Below are positions 9,545-18,904 of a stretch of DNA of 64,000 bases, one piece after another (within the stretch, counting starts at the first letter, position 1; each line of letters opens with the position of its first letter). The translations under genes were made by a program, and so were the position numbers. Below the pieces are notes generated by a model that was not told the DNA's origin, did no database searches, and saw nothing but the letters and a program-made list of their open reading frames with translations. Source of the DNA: an uncultured Bacteroidota bacterium (GTDB taxonomy: Bacteria > Bacteroidota > Bacteroidia > Flavobacteriales > Flavobacteriaceae); assembly GCA_902628605.1 (NCBI GenBank), contig CACONV010000002.1, forward strand, positions 6,589 to 70,588, written 5' to 3'.

Positions 9545-10805
9545 ATGTTTGCATTAGTCGACTGCAATAATTTCTACGTTTCATGTGAGAGAGTTTTTCA
9601 ACCTAGATTAGAAAATTCTTCAGTTGTTATTTTATCAAATAACGACGGATGTGTCATCTCTAGAAGTAATGAAGCAAAAACTCTTGGTATACCCATGGGG
9701 GCACCCGCCTTTAAATACCTAAATATATTTAAAAAAGAAAAGGTGAGTGTCTTTTCATCAAACTATCCGCTTTATGGAGATATGAGCCAACGCATAATGA
9801 AAATTCTTAGTATGCACACACCTAATATTGAGATTTACAGTATAGACGAAGCATTTCTAGATTTTAGGGGATTCAAATATTGTGACTTAAAAAAAGGAAG
9901 CACTGCTTTTGAAACGAAAAATAAAACGTTGGACAGGGATTCCTGTATCGATAGGTATTGCTCCAACGAAGGCACTTGCAAAAATTGCAAATAAAATTGC
10001 AAAAAAATACGTCCACAAAACAAAGGGGGTATATTTAATAAAATCAGAAAAACAAATTTCAAAAGCACTCAAGTGGACAAAAGTTGAGGACATTTGGGGT
10101 GTAGGAAAACAATATAAAAAGTTACTCATAAAAAATGGTATTACAACTGCATATGATTTTTGTAAACTTCCTGACCAGTGGGTTAAAAAAAATATGAGTA
10201 TTCTGGGTCTTAGATTAAAGAAAGATTTAAAAGGGTGCTCTTGTATTGGCCTAGACGAAGAAAACCCAGACAAAAAATCAATTGCAACTACCAGGAGTTT
10301 CAAAGAGGTGATAAAAAAATACTGGGAATTAGAAGAACGTGTAGTAACCTATGCATCAATATGTTCTCAAAAATTGCGATGTCAAAATAGTAATTGTAAG
10401 ACCATTATAGTTTTTATACGGACCAGTTCTCACCTACCAATCGATCAACAATATTATAATAGCAGTCTGATAAATTTGCCTAATCCAACTAATTCAGCAA
10501 TAACAATAGCAAAATATGCCAACATGGGTCTCAAACGAATATTTAAAAAAAATATTAATTACAAAAAAGCTGGAGTAATACTGACAGATTTGACACCTTC
10601 AAATTCAAAACAGTTAAATCTTTTTCAAAATACAGGTAATACACACGGGAATTTAATGAAGACTATAGACAAAATTCACCTGAGATTTGGAGAAAATCTC
10701 TTAAAGTTAGGCAACCAAGATCTAGATCAAACTTGGAAGATGCGACAAGAATACCTTTCATCTCGGTATACTACCGATATAAAAGAAATAATAAAAGTTA
10801 AGTAA
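9545..10805 (+). pseudogene. umuC: UmuC, Y-family DNA polymerase V subunit, interrupted by a +1 frameshift
   Basis: Together the two frames encode a full UmuC translesion polymerase. The first frame has the palm motifs VDCNNFY (Asp6) and SIDEAFLDF (Asp101/Glu102) and would stop at 9994 with an unrelated tail. The second frame resumes with the conserved WTGIPVSIGIAPTKALAKIA and runs to 10805. The switch lies in the A7 run at 9889-9895: with six A the reading is LKKEALLLKRKIKRW, a perfect join. So the defect is one extra A. It may be a true mutation, a homopolymer sequencing error, or be bridged by polymerase slippage. The gene precedes umuD by 8 bases; the common order is umuD first. Confidence 0.9.
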
Positions 10806-10813
10806 ATAGACTG

Positions 10814-11254
10814 ATGAAAAAAATAAAGGAAGGAATATCTTTTTTTAAACCAAATTTAGATGAATCCCGTTTAATCCCACTCACTAATAATAATATATCT
10901 GCTGGTTTTCCGTCCCCAGCTGACGATTTTAAAGAAATTAGAATAAGTTTGGACAAAGAGATTATAAAAAATGAAGAAGCTACATTCTATGCCAGAGTAG
11001 ATGGAGAGTCAATGCAAGGTGCTGGACTTAATGATGGAGATTTAATTGTAATTGATAGAAGTGAGGAGCCTAAAAATGGATCTATTGCAGTATGTTTTTT
11101 AGATGGAGAATTTACCGTAAAACGACTGAAACTAAAAAATAAAGAAATTTATTTAATGCCAGAAAATTCAAAATATTCTCCCATAAAAATTGGTGAGGGA
11201 AATGAACTTTCAATTTGGGGCATTGTGACCTATGTTGTAAAAAAAATGATATGA
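10814..11254 (+). CDS. umuD: UmuD, S24 LexA-like autoprotease, Pol V accessory subunit
   Basis: A 146-residue SOS protein that self-cleaves to UmuD' and joins UmuC to form DNA polymerase V. The cleavage site is Ala30-Gly31 in NISAGFPSPADD, the catalytic serine is Ser66 in DGESMQGAGL, and the lysine is Lys103 in FTVKRLK. These are each six residues beyond the positions in E. coli UmuD (24/25, 60, 97), so spacing is conserved. It is intact even though umuC is frameshifted. Its stop overlaps the next gene's start (ATGA), which suggests translational coupling. Confidence 0.94.
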   Translation: MKKIKEGISFFKPNLDESRLIPLTNNNISAGFPSPADDFKEIRISLDKEIIKNEEATFYARVDGESMQGAGLNDGDLIVIDRSEEPKNGSIAVCFLDGEFTVKRLKLKNKEIYLMPENSKYSPIKIGEGNELSIWGIVTYVVKKMI

Positions 11255-11829
11255 AAATTAAAATTCTAATATTTTTATTACTAGTTATTTTTTTAAAAAC
11301 AAATGCGCAGTACAATGATTATGACGGAGACGAATATGAAGAGGTTTATCTGGAACCTATAAATGACAAATCCGATGAAGGACAAAAAATTTTTGTAGAG
11401 GAATTACTTGACCTTGCTGGTTATATACTAGATGAAATAGAGATATATCAGAGACTACCCAATCATGCTAAAGTTTTTAGGGTAAAATATGATGAAAAAT
11501 CTAAAGGGGGTTTTATATTTATTAGATGGGACAAAGAAAAAGAGGAAAACTACGTGGCAAATAAAATGATTGATCCTGGTTTATATTATAACCTAAAGGC
11601 AGCGAAAGAGATAATGAGGAAACAAACTGATAAAGATTTTTTCGGAGTAGAAGATGGTGCTCTACAGGCACCTGATCAAGAAAAAATAAGTACCGAAGAT
11701 CTAAAAGGGTTAAGAGGTCTTTATGAAGAAAGGCAGGAGGAAAGAAAATTAAAAAAACAAGAGGAAGAAAATAAACAAAAGGTGAAAATGAATAGAAAAA
11801 AGAAAAAAGAAGAAAATAAATCATTTTGA
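11251..11829 (+). CDS. Exported hypothetical protein with charged C-terminal tail
   Basis: A 192-residue protein starting at the ATG that overlaps the umuD stop. A signal peptide (MKIKILIFLLLVIFLKTNAQ) is followed by an acidic stretch (YDGDEYEEVYLEP) and a folded middle part. The C-terminal 40 residues are almost all Lys, Glu, Gln and Arg and are likely helical or coiled. I do not recognise a named family. It is coupled on both sides (ATGA with umuD, TTGA with the TonB receptor), so it may act in the periplasm with that receptor. A longer reading that starts inside umuD at 11215 would hide the signal peptide and is less likely. Confidence 0.8.
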   Translation: MKIKILIFLLLVIFLKTNAQYNDYDGDEYEEVYLEPINDKSDEGQKIFVEELLDLAGYILDEIEIYQRLPNHAKVFRVKYDEKSKGGFIFIRWDKEKEENYVANKMIDPGLYYNLKAAKEIMRKQTDKDFFGVEDGALQAPDQEKISTEDLKGLRGLYEERQEERKLKKQEEENKQKVKMNRKKKKEENKSF

Positions 11830-14192
11830 AAAATACTAAGTTAAATTTCTTGTTAATTCTTATCTGTTTCTTATTTAAATTTTCGTTTTCTCAAGATCTT
11901 GGAATTTTAACTGGTAGAGTGGTTGACAGTAAAACTCTTTTTCCGCTTCAGGGGGCAACAATATTAATTGAAGGTGAGTCATTAGGAACTATTTCAGATG
12001 AAAATGGATATTTCAAACTTGAAAAAATTCCGTTTGATAGCTATAACATCCTAGCTAGTTACTTGGGTTATCAGACAGAAGTAATATTTAATGTTATTAT
12101 AAAATCTGCTGGTTCGCCAGATTTACTATTTAAGCTAGAAGAGTTATCTGACCAGTTAGATGAGGTAGTTTTATTTAAAAGTCCATTTAAAAAGAAAAAT
12201 GAAACACCTCTATCTATACAATCTCTGTCTGCTGTTGAAATAGAGACCTATCCTGGAGGAAACAATGACATAACAAAAGTTGCACAAAGTTTACCGGGAA
12301 TTTCTCCATCGATTGGTGGTTTTAGAAATGATTTTATTATCAGGGGTGGCGCTCCAAACGAAACCGTATACTATTTAGACGGAATGGAGATTCCTAATAT
12401 AAACCATTTTAGCACACAGGGAAGTGCCGGTGGCCCAGTTGGAATGTTAAATGTTGACTTTATAAGAGAAGTAACTCTATCTACATCATCTTTTGGAGCA
12501 GAATTTGATAACCCGTTATCAGGTGTTTTGTTATTTGAACAAAGAGACGGTAATAGAGAAAATTTTAGTGGTAAATTTAGGATTGGGGCTAGTGAGGCTG
12601 GAATAACAATAAACACACCTATTTTTAAAGGTAAAGAAAAGATTTCAAAAACGTCTTTGATGTTTTCATTAAGAAGAAGTTATCTACAGTATGTTTTTGA
12701 ACTTGTAGGATTACCTATTAGACCCGACTATATTGACTACCAATTTAAAATTGATCATAGAATTGACAATCTAAATAGCATTAGCATCATGGGTATAGGC
12801 TCAATTGACGACTTTTCAGTAGTTGCTCCCGAAGATTTTGATGCTGAGCAGACTGCTGTTATAGAGCAGGTTCCAATAATTAAGCAAAGAACAAATACTT
12901 TTGGAATTTCTTGGATTAAAAAATTTGCAAATGGAAATGGGAGAATTATGACCACTCTAAGTTCAAATGAACTCAAAAATAATTTTAGCAGATTTCAGAA
13001 TAATGAAAACGAATCTGGATTAATTTATCAAAATGATGCTGTTGAAAAAGAAACAAAAATAAGATCTCATATTACAAAATTTATAGGTAATTGGAAATTA
13101 GGGTATGGACTTAATTTTCAACTATCAAAATATAGAAATACTACGCTGGGTATTCAGGAACAATTTGATTATGAGTCCAAAATTGATTTCGTTAAATATG
13201 GATTTTTTGGAAAAATTAGCAGATCTTTTTTAAATGATAACTTAAATTTATTTTTTGGAATTAGAACAGATAAAGACAGTTTTCTTTACGAAAGTAATTT
13301 GATAGATAATCTTTCACCTAGAATGGGGTTTAGCTATTCAATTACAAAAAATGATACCTGGAAATTAAATGGATCAATTGGTTGGTATAGTAAATTACCA
13401 CCATATACAATGATTGGATTTAAAGATATTAATAGTGTTTTTATTAATAGAGACGTAAATTACATCAGAAGTAAACATACTGTAGTGGGAATTGAATTTA
13501 ATCGAACTGCGAAATCAAGGATTACTCTAGAAGGTTTTTTGAAAGAATATAGCAATTATCCTATTTCGATAATAGATCAAATTTCACTTGCCAATAAAGG
13601 AGGAGGTTTTGAAGTATATGGTAACGAACCAGTTATTTCAAAGGGGATTGGTAATTCTTATGGGATCGAGTTCCTTTTTCAACAAAAACTCAATAAAAAC
13701 TTTTACGGAATATTTGCGTATACATATTTTTTCAGTGAATTCAGTGATTTAAATAATGATATGATTCCATCGGTTTGGGATAGCCGAAATCTCTCATCAT
13801 TTACTGGGGGTTATAAGTTAAACAAAAATTGGGAGGTATCTATGAGATACAGATATTCTGGGAGAACACCATATGCACCGGTTAATCAAATTCAAAGTAG
13901 ACTTTCTTATCCAAGAATTATATTGGATTATTCTCAAATTGGACAAGTAAATTTGGATGTTTTCAGCCAAGCTGATGTTAGAATTGATAAAAAATGGAAT
14001 TTTAAAAAAACATCTCTGAATGTTTATTTTGAGATTCAAAATGTTCTTGCACAAAAAATACCTAGACCTCCAGAATACGGTCTTGAGAGACAACCAGATG
14101 GAATTTTAATTGAGCCAATAAATCTTAAAAAAATTGATACGGATAGATCGGACACTCCATTTCCAACAATTGGATTGATTTTAGATTTTTAA
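11826..14192 (+). CDS. TonB-dependent outer-membrane receptor with carboxypeptidase-like N-domain
   Basis: A 788-residue receptor. The signal peptide ends near FKFSFSQ, then a carboxypeptidase-regulatory-like domain (GRVVDSKTLFPLQGATILIE, then GYFKLEKIP) is followed by the plug domain (DDFIIRGGAPNETVYYLDG-type segment around residue 165) and a 22-strand barrel rich in aromatic turns, ending in F as barrels do. The start appears to be TTG at 11826, overlapping the previous stop; there is no ATG before the hydrophobic segment. It has no SusD partner. The ligand is unknown. It converges with rimM and overlaps it by 4 bases. Confidence 0.92.
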   Translation: MKNTKLNFLLILICFLFKFSFSQDLGILTGRVVDSKTLFPLQGATILIEGESLGTISDENGYFKLEKIPFDSYNILASYLGYQTEVIFNVIIKSAGSPDLLFKLEELSDQLDEVVLFKSPFKKKNETPLSIQSLSAVEIETYPGGNNDITKVAQSLPGISPSIGGFRNDFIIRGGAPNETVYYLDGMEIPNINHFSTQGSAGGPVGMLNVDFIREVTLSTSSFGAEFDNPLSGVLLFEQRDGNRENFSGKFRIGASEAGITINTPIFKGKEKISKTSLMFSLRRSYLQYVFELVGLPIRPDYIDYQFKIDHRIDNLNSISIMGIGSIDDFSVVAPEDFDAEQTAVIEQVPIIKQRTNTFGISWIKKFANGNGRIMTTLSSNELKNNFSRFQNNENESGLIYQNDAVEKETKIRSHITKFIGNWKLGYGLNFQLSKYRNTTLGIQEQFDYESKIDFVKYGFFGKISRSFLNDNLNLFFGIRTDKDSFLYESNLIDNLSPRMGFSYSITKNDTWKLNGSIGWYSKLPPYTMIGFKDINSVFINRDVNYIRSKHTVVGIEFNRTAKSRITLEGFLKEYSNYPISIIDQISLANKGGGFEVYGNEPVISKGIGNSYGIEFLFQQKLNKNFYGIFAYTYFFSEFSDLNNDMIPSVWDSRNLSSFTGGYKLNKNWEVSMRYRYSGRTPYAPVNQIQSRLSYPRIILDYSQIGQVNLDVFSQADVRIDKKWNFKKTSLNVYFEIQNVLAQKIPRPPEYGLERQPDGILIEPINLKKIDTDRSDTPFPTIGLILDF

Positions 14193-14722
14193 AAAAGACT
14201 CAAAAAATTCTTTGGTAATTCTACTTGCATTTGTTTTTTTTTATGGCATACACTCAGGATTATGTCTTGATGTATTGGTATAAATATTTCTTTTGAATTA
14301 GTATTGACAACCATAAGTGATTGAAAGGGCTTCTCTATAATTTCTACAATAATTCCAATTTTTTTATTGTTTTTGTCAATTACCATAAAGTCTTTGACCT
14401 GAAAACCGTAAAAATCAACTCCTTTTCTTTCTGGCAAGAATTTTTTTGGAAGAAAACATTTTTTAGAAGTTAGTTGCTGAGCTTTCGACTCACAGTCTAT
14501 TTCTTCAATAAGTAATGTTAAATTGGTTTTTTTTTTATGTTTGATTTTTTTTAGTTTGTAAGGAACTAAAATTTTATCCTCTTCTATAAAAATTGTTTCA
14601 ATTGATTTAAAATCAACCCTATAATTATTTATTAATTTAATTTTTATCTCACCTTTAAAATTGGACTTAGAATGAGTAAATGCGAACAAAAAAAATTCTT
14701 TTTTATTTGTTGAAATATCCAT
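14189..14722 (-). CDS. rimM: RimM, 16S rRNA processing / 30S maturation protein
   Basis: A 177-residue ribosome maturation factor that acts on the 30S head and binds S19. The N-terminal RimM beta-barrel covers the first 90 or so residues (NNYRVDFKSIETIFIEE), and the PRC-barrel domain follows (FYGFQVKDFMVIDKN, IGIIVEII, then LMVVNTNSKEIFIPIH and ILSV). The first 20 residues are more divergent than usual and lack a clear GRIxGxxGxxG motif, though FTHSKSNFKGEIKIK occupies that place. It sits 73 bases downstream of rpsP on the same strand, the standard rpsP-rimM order. Confidence 0.9.
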   Translation of the reverse strand: MDISTNKKEFFLFAFTHSKSNFKGEIKIKLINNYRVDFKSIETIFIEEDKILVPYKLKKIKHKKKTNLTLLIEEIDCESKAQQLTSKKCFLPKKFLPERKGVDFYGFQVKDFMVIDKNNKKIGIIVEIIEKPFQSLMVVNTNSKEIFIPIHQDIILSVCHKKKQMQVELPKNFLSLF

Positions 14723-14795
14723 AATTAATTGCTAAGATGAAACTTTTAATTGGGAGGGAGGAACCAAAATATTAAATTAAAGTCAAATTATTTAA

Positions 14796-15485
14796 TTATT
14801 CTTGTTTTGTAGTGTCGTCTTTAGAAATGTTGTCCTTTTCTTCTGAAGTTTCCTCTGCTATAGCTTCTTCTTTTGCGGCAGACTCCTCAGCTGGTGCTTC
14901 CTCTTCTGGAGCCTCTTGTTTTGCGGCAGACTCCTCAGCTGGTGCTTCCTCTTCTGGAGCCTCTTGTTTTGCGGCAGACTCCTCAGCTGGTACTTCCTCT
15001 GTTGGAGCCTCTTCTTTTGCGGCAGCAGCTTTGGCCGCGTTCTCCCTATCTAAGGCTCTTTTTTCGTTTGATTCTTTTTCAAGTTTTAACTTTTCGGCTT
15101 TAAATTTGTCAATCTCTTTTGAAATTTTATCTTGCTTGGCACTTATTTTAGATTCCTTTTCTGTAAGCCATGCTTGAAATTGTTCGTCTGCTTTTTCTTG
15201 TTTAAGTGCTCCTTTTAAAACACCTTTGTTAAGATGGTGCTTGAGCATAACTCCTCTGTAAGATAAAAGTGTTCGAGCTGTATTTGTAGGGATTGCACCG
15301 TTCTGTAACCATTTTAATGCATCCTCAACATTAACATCAACCCTAGCAGGATTTGTGTTTGGATCATAAACACCTAATTTTTGCAAATATTTGCCATCTC
15401 TTTTAGCTCGGGAATCAGCTGCAACAATCCAATAAAAAGGTTTACCTTTTTTTCCGTGTCTTTGAAGTCTAATTTTTACTGCCAT
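14796..15485 (-). CDS. rpsP: Ribosomal protein S16 with long Ala/Glu-rich repeat tail
   Basis: The first 80 or so residues are ordinary S16 ([40 protein letters not shown]), a 30S subunit protein that binds 16S rRNA. Bacteroidota S16 commonly has an extension, but here the protein reaches 229 residues. After a charged helical region (about 100-150) comes a low-complexity tail built from a 16-residue unit, [16 protein letters not shown], in about three copies, then a variant end. The tail is strongly acidic. The matching DNA has a 48-bp tandem repeat. It heads an operon with rimM. Confidence 0.96.
   Translation of the reverse strand: MAVKIRLQRHGKKGKPFYWIVAADSRAKRDGKYLQKLGVYDPNTNPARVDVNVEDALKWLQNGAIPTNTARTLLSYRGVMLKHHLNKGVLKGALKQEKADEQFQAWLTEKESKISAKQDKISKEIDKFKAEKLKLEKESNEKRALDRENAAKAAAAKEEAPTEEVPAEESAAKQEAPEEEAPAEESAAKQEAPEEEAPAEESAAKEEAIAEETSEEKDNISKDDTTKQE
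14875..15018 (-). repeat. 48-bp tandem repeat in the rpsP tail, three units
   Basis: The units begin at 14875, 14923 and 14971, exactly 48 bases apart. The first two are nearly identical and the third has diverged. Each unit encodes 16 residues ([16 protein letters not shown] type), so copy-number change would keep the rpsP frame. The pattern suggests recent expansion by slippage or unequal recombination. Confidence 0.95.
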
Positions 15486-15499
15486 ATCATATTAATTTT

Positions 15500-15516
15500 G
15501 ATTGTTCTCGACAATC
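15500..15516 (-). promoter_or_regulatory. Small hairpin in the rpsP leader
   Basis: GATTGT and ACAATC form a 6-bp stem around a 5-base loop in the region transcribed just before rpsP. It may be a leader structure or chance. No T-run follows on either strand, so it is not an obvious terminator. Confidence 0.3.
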
Positions 15517-15534
15517 GATTATTAATTCAGGTCG

Positions 15535-15542
15535 CAAATGTA
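15535..15542 (-). promoter_or_regulatory. Possible -7 element for rpsP
   Basis: On the minus strand this reads TACATTTG, matching TAnnTTTG, about 50 bases before the rpsP ATG. A TTTG -33 element at the usual spacing is not evident. Confidence 0.4.
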
Positions 15543-15610
15543 GTACTAATTTGGAATAAAATCTATTTGAAATGATTTTTTATTAAAACTAATTTGAATA
15601 TAGCTGTGCA

Positions 15611-15641
15611 TTTGTAAACAAAATTTAAAACACTAATTTTG
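15611..15641 (+). promoter_or_regulatory. Bacteroidota-type promoter of tig
   Basis: TTTG at 15611-15614 (-33) is followed by 19 bases and TAATTTTG at 15634-15641 (-7), a complete match to the TTTG / TAnnTTTG consensus of the Bacteroidota primary sigma factor. Transcription would begin a few bases later and the tig ATG lies at 15660, giving a very short leader. Confidence 0.75.
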
Positions 15642-15659
15642 CGGCCTAACTCATTAAGA

Positions 15660-16988
15660 ATGAAAATAGATCTTAAAAAAATAGATAAATTAAATTCAAC
15701 CATTTCAATTTCAATTGAAAAAAAGGATTATGAGAATAAGGTTGATAGTGTTATTAAGGATTATAAGTCAAAAATTAATCTTCCTGGTTTTAGAAAAGGT
15801 CATGTACCATTGTCCTTGATAAAAAAAAAATATGAAAAAGCAATTATTGTTGAAGAGACTAATAAAATTTTAAGTGAGTCTCTTAATCAATATATAATTG
15901 AAAATAATCTGAAAATTTTGGGAAATCCAGTTCCAATATTAGATGAAAAATTTGATTGGAATACAGATGTTTTTAATTTCAAATTTGAAATTGGTTTAAG
16001 TCCAAAAATAAAAGTCGATTTAAATTTTAAAAAATCTCCGATTTATCACAAAATAAATATTGAAAACAAGATTATTAAAGAGAAAATCGATTATCTCCAG
16101 CAACAATATGGGGAATTAAAAGACGAAAAAAAAATATCGGATGCTTCTGAGTTAATGTTTGAATTTTCCTCCAAAGAAGAAAATATCGATAAAAGATTGA
16201 CCTTAAAACTTAATCAGTTAAAAACTAAAAAGAATATTGATCTAGTTCGAAAATTGAATATAAACGATACTTTTATGTTTGAATTGAAGGATTTTTTTAA
16301 GGATCAGACGCAGTCAACAAGTCTTTCAAACAAAACAATTGAAGAAATAAAAAATTCAAACATTAATGTTGAAGCAAAATTATTATCCATACAAAAAAGA
16401 GTTAACGCCAGTTTAGAAGAATCTTTTTTTAAAAAGATCTATCCAAATAAATCAATTAAAACTTTAACTCAATTTAAAGAGGAAATTAAAAACTCCGTCC
16501 AATCTCAATACGATCAACAATCTGATCAAAAATTTTTAAATGATGTTACAAAGAAATTAATTGGAGAGATAAAATTTGGTCTTCCTAGAAAATTTTTAAT
16601 TAAGTGGTTACTAAAAAGGAATGAAAAGGAAATCACTCTTGAAAATGCAACGGAAGAATTTGAAAATTCTGAAAAGGGTTTGAGATATCAGCTAATTGAA
16701 GAGGAAATTATAAATCAAAATAATTTGAAAGTTGAGGAGAAAGAGATTAAAGATTTTGCTAAAAAGATTTTTTTAAGTCAATTTGGGCAAATAGGTAAAA
16801 CAGATGGTAATCAAGAAATTGAACAAATGGTTGAGAGAATATTAAGAAATGAAGAGGAAAGAAAAAGAATTATCGAACAAGTCAAAACAGAGAAGCTACT
16901 TGCGTTCTTCAAAAAAAATATAAAATTTAAAACCAAAAAACTAACCTACGACTCTTTTATTAAAATCGCTTATCCAACTACACAATAA
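15660..16988 (+). CDS. tig: Trigger factor, ribosome-associated chaperone
   Basis: A 442-residue chaperone that binds the ribosome exit tunnel. The ribosome-binding signature GFRKGHVP is at residues 44-51 of the N-terminal domain. The PPIase (FKBP-like) domain in the middle is poorly conserved, as in other Bacteroidota. The C-terminal substrate-binding arms are long, lysine- and glutamate-rich helices. The ATG at 15660 is preferred to an upstream TTG at 15639, because that TTG lies inside the -7 element of the promoter. It heads the tig-clpP-clpX cluster, which pairs nascent-chain folding with ATP-dependent proteolysis. Confidence 0.95.
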   Translation: MKIDLKKIDKLNSTISISIEKKDYENKVDSVIKDYKSKINLPGFRKGHVPLSLIKKKYEKAIIVEETNKILSESLNQYIIENNLKILGNPVPILDEKFDWNTDVFNFKFEIGLSPKIKVDLNFKKSPIYHKINIENKIIKEKIDYLQQQYGELKDEKKISDASELMFEFSSKEENIDKRLTLKLNQLKTKKNIDLVRKLNINDTFMFELKDFFKDQTQSTSLSNKTIEEIKNSNINVEAKLLSIQKRVNASLEESFFKKIYPNKSIKTLTQFKEEIKNSVQSQYDQQSDQKFLNDVTKKLIGEIKFGLPRKFLIKWLLKRNEKEITLENATEEFENSEKGLRYQLIEEEIINQNNLKVEEKEIKDFAKKIFLSQFGQIGKTDGNQEIEQMVERILRNEEERKRIIEQVKTEKLLAFFKKNIKFKTKKLTYDSFIKIAYPTTQ

Positions 16989-17019
16989 AAATGTTTAATT
17001 TTAGTTAATAATATCAATT

Positions 17020-17676
17020 ATGAATTATAAAAAAGAATTTAAAAAATTTGCTACAAAGAAGCATGGTATTAACTCTATGTATTACGATCAAATAGTTAGT
17101 AGTATGACCCCATATATTATTGAAGAAAGACAGCTTAATGTTGCTCAAATGGATGTTTTTTCAAGATTAATGATGGATAGGGTCATGTTTTTAGGAACTG
17201 CAATTAATGACCAAGTAGCAAATATAATTCAGGCACAACTTTTATTTTTACAAAGCGTCGATTCGAAAAGAGATATTCAGCTTTACATTAATTCGCCAGG
17301 TGGAGGAGTTTATGCAGGTTTAGGAATTTATGACACAATGCAATATATTTCCCCTGATGTAGCCACCATTTGTACAGGAATGGCCGCCTCCATGGGAGCT
17401 GTACTTTTATGTGCCGGTGCATCAGGAAAGAGGTCTGCCCTTCCTCATGCTCGTGTAATGATTCATCAACCTCTTGGGGGTGCACAAGGACAAGCTTCTG
17501 ATATCGAAATAACAGCTCGCGAGATCCTAAAGCTGAAAGATGAACTTTATCAAATTATTGCTAAACACAGCGGTCAAAAAATTGAAAAAGTTAACAAAGA
17601 CAGTGATAGAGATTACTGGATGAAAGCCCAAGAAGCCAAATCATATGGTATGGTTGATGAAGTGTTAAAAAAATAA
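17020..17676 (+). CDS. clpP: ClpP, ATP-dependent Clp protease proteolytic subunit
   Basis: A 218-residue serine peptidase that forms the 14-mer chamber of the Clp protease. The catalytic triad is Ser124 ([11 protein letters not shown]), His149 (VMIHQPLGG) and Asp198 (DRDYW); spacings of 25 and 49 residues equal those in E. coli ClpP. An N-terminal propeptide of roughly 25 residues precedes the mature core. It is 31 bases after tig and 4 bases before clpX. Confidence 0.97.
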   Translation: MNYKKEFKKFATKKHGINSMYYDQIVSSMTPYIIEERQLNVAQMDVFSRLMMDRVMFLGTAINDQVANIIQAQLLFLQSVDSKRDIQLYINSPGGGVYAGLGIYDTMQYISPDVATICTGMAASMGAVLLCAGASGKRSALPHARVMIHQPLGGAQGQASDIEITAREILKLKDELYQIIAKHSGQKIEKVNKDSDRDYWMKAQEAKSYGMVDEVLKK

Positions 17677-17680
17677 TATT

Positions 17681-18904
17681 ATGGGTGAAGAACTTTCATG
17701 CTCTTTTTGCGGAAGAATGAAAACTCAAACTGAAGTTTTGATTGCAGGACTTGATGCACATATATGCGGTCAGTGTGTTGAGCAAGCGAATGGAATTATT
17801 ATCAATGAAAGTAAAAATAATGAGACTACTAAGCCCTCATTCAATTTAGAATCGCCAGTAAAAATAAAATCATATTTGGATCAATACGTAATTGGACAAG
17901 ACTATGCAAAAAAAGTTTTATCGGTAGCGGTTTATAACCATTACAAAAGAATTATTAATAAAGATATTAATGATTCTATTGAAATTCAGAAAAGTAACGT
18001 TTTAATTGTTGGGCAAACAGGAACGGGAAAAACTCTACTTGCACAAACAATCTCAAAGATGTTAAAGTTACCTCTTGCTATAGTAGATGCGACAATATTA
18101 ACTGAAGCAGGTTATGTTGGAGAAGACGTGGAAAGTATTTTAACTAGACTTTTGCAAGCTGCAGATTACGATGTAGAGAGTGCTCAAAAGGGTATTGTTT
18201 TTATTGATGAAATTGATAAGATTGCAAGAAAAAGAGACAATCCTTCTATCACTAGAGATGTATCTGGAGAAGGAGTTCAACAAGCCCTTTTAAAATTATT
18301 AGAAGGAACTTTAGTAAATGTTCCTCCAAAGGGTGGTCGAAAACACCCTGATCAAAAATTCATAGAAGTTGACACCTCTAACATATTGTTTATTGCTGGT
18401 GGAGCATTTGATGGGATTGAGAGAGAAATAAATAAGAGATTGAATTTGAAATCAATTGGATTTAAGTCTAAGAAAACAACTGATCAAATTGATTTTTCTA
18501 ATTTACTTGAGCAAATTAATCCGAAGGATGTTCGTTCATTTGGATTAATTCCTGAAATTATTGGTCGTCTTCCAGTAATTACTCATATGAATCCTTTAGA
18601 TAAAAAGACACTCAGATCTATCTTAACTGAACCTAAAAATGCAATAACAAAACAATACACAAAATTATTTGAAATTGATGGCATAAAATTAGAATTTACT
18701 CCAGGAGCATTAGATTATATTGTGGAAAATGCACTTTCCTTTAACTTGGGAGCTAGGGGGTTGAGATCTCTTTGCGAATTAATTTTAAACAATGCAATGT
18801 TTGAACTCCCAGGGTCGGTAACTAAGTATTTAAAGGTTACAAAATCTTATGCTCACTCTCAACTTAAAAAGACAACATTCCCTGATTTAAAAGCTGTTTC
18901 TTAA
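17681..18904 (+). CDS. clpX: ClpX, AAA+ unfoldase of the Clp protease
   Basis: A 407-residue unfoldase that feeds substrates to ClpP. The N-terminal zinc-binding domain has C7, C10, C29 and C32. The Walker A motif is GQTGTGKT (111-118), Walker B is [11 protein letters not shown], and [20 protein letters not shown] covers the sensor and pore-side region. The small domain ends with [10 protein letters not shown]. It lies 4 bases after clpP, and its TAA overlaps the stop of the convergent GH3-like gene by 4 bases. Confidence 0.97.
   Translation: MGEELSCSFCGRMKTQTEVLIAGLDAHICGQCVEQANGIIINESKNNETTKPSFNLESPVKIKSYLDQYVIGQDYAKKVLSVAVYNHYKRIINKDINDSIEIQKSNVLIVGQTGTGKTLLAQTISKMLKLPLAIVDATILTEAGYVGEDVESILTRLLQAADYDVESAQKGIVFIDEIDKIARKRDNPSITRDVSGEGVQQALLKLLEGTLVNVPPKGGRKHPDQKFIEVDTSNILFIAGGAFDGIEREINKRLNLKSIGFKSKKTTDQIDFSNLLEQINPKDVRSFGLIPEIIGRLPVITHMNPLDKKTLRSILTEPKNAITKQYTKLFEIDGIKLEFTPGALDYIVENALSFNLGARGLRSLCELILNNAMFELPGSVTKYLKVTKSYAHSQLKKTTFPDLKAVS

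Noticed and set aside
9544..9551. TATGTTTG as a -7 promoter element
   Set aside because: It overlaps the umuC start codon, so it cannot be the promoter of that gene.
14875..15018. CRISPR-like repeat array
   Set aside because: The 48-bp units are directly adjacent with no spacers and encode the S16 tail.
14812..15177. Plus-strand open frame rich in Ser and Ala repeats
   Set aside because: It is the complement of the rpsP tail repeat; the minus-strand S16 reading is certain.
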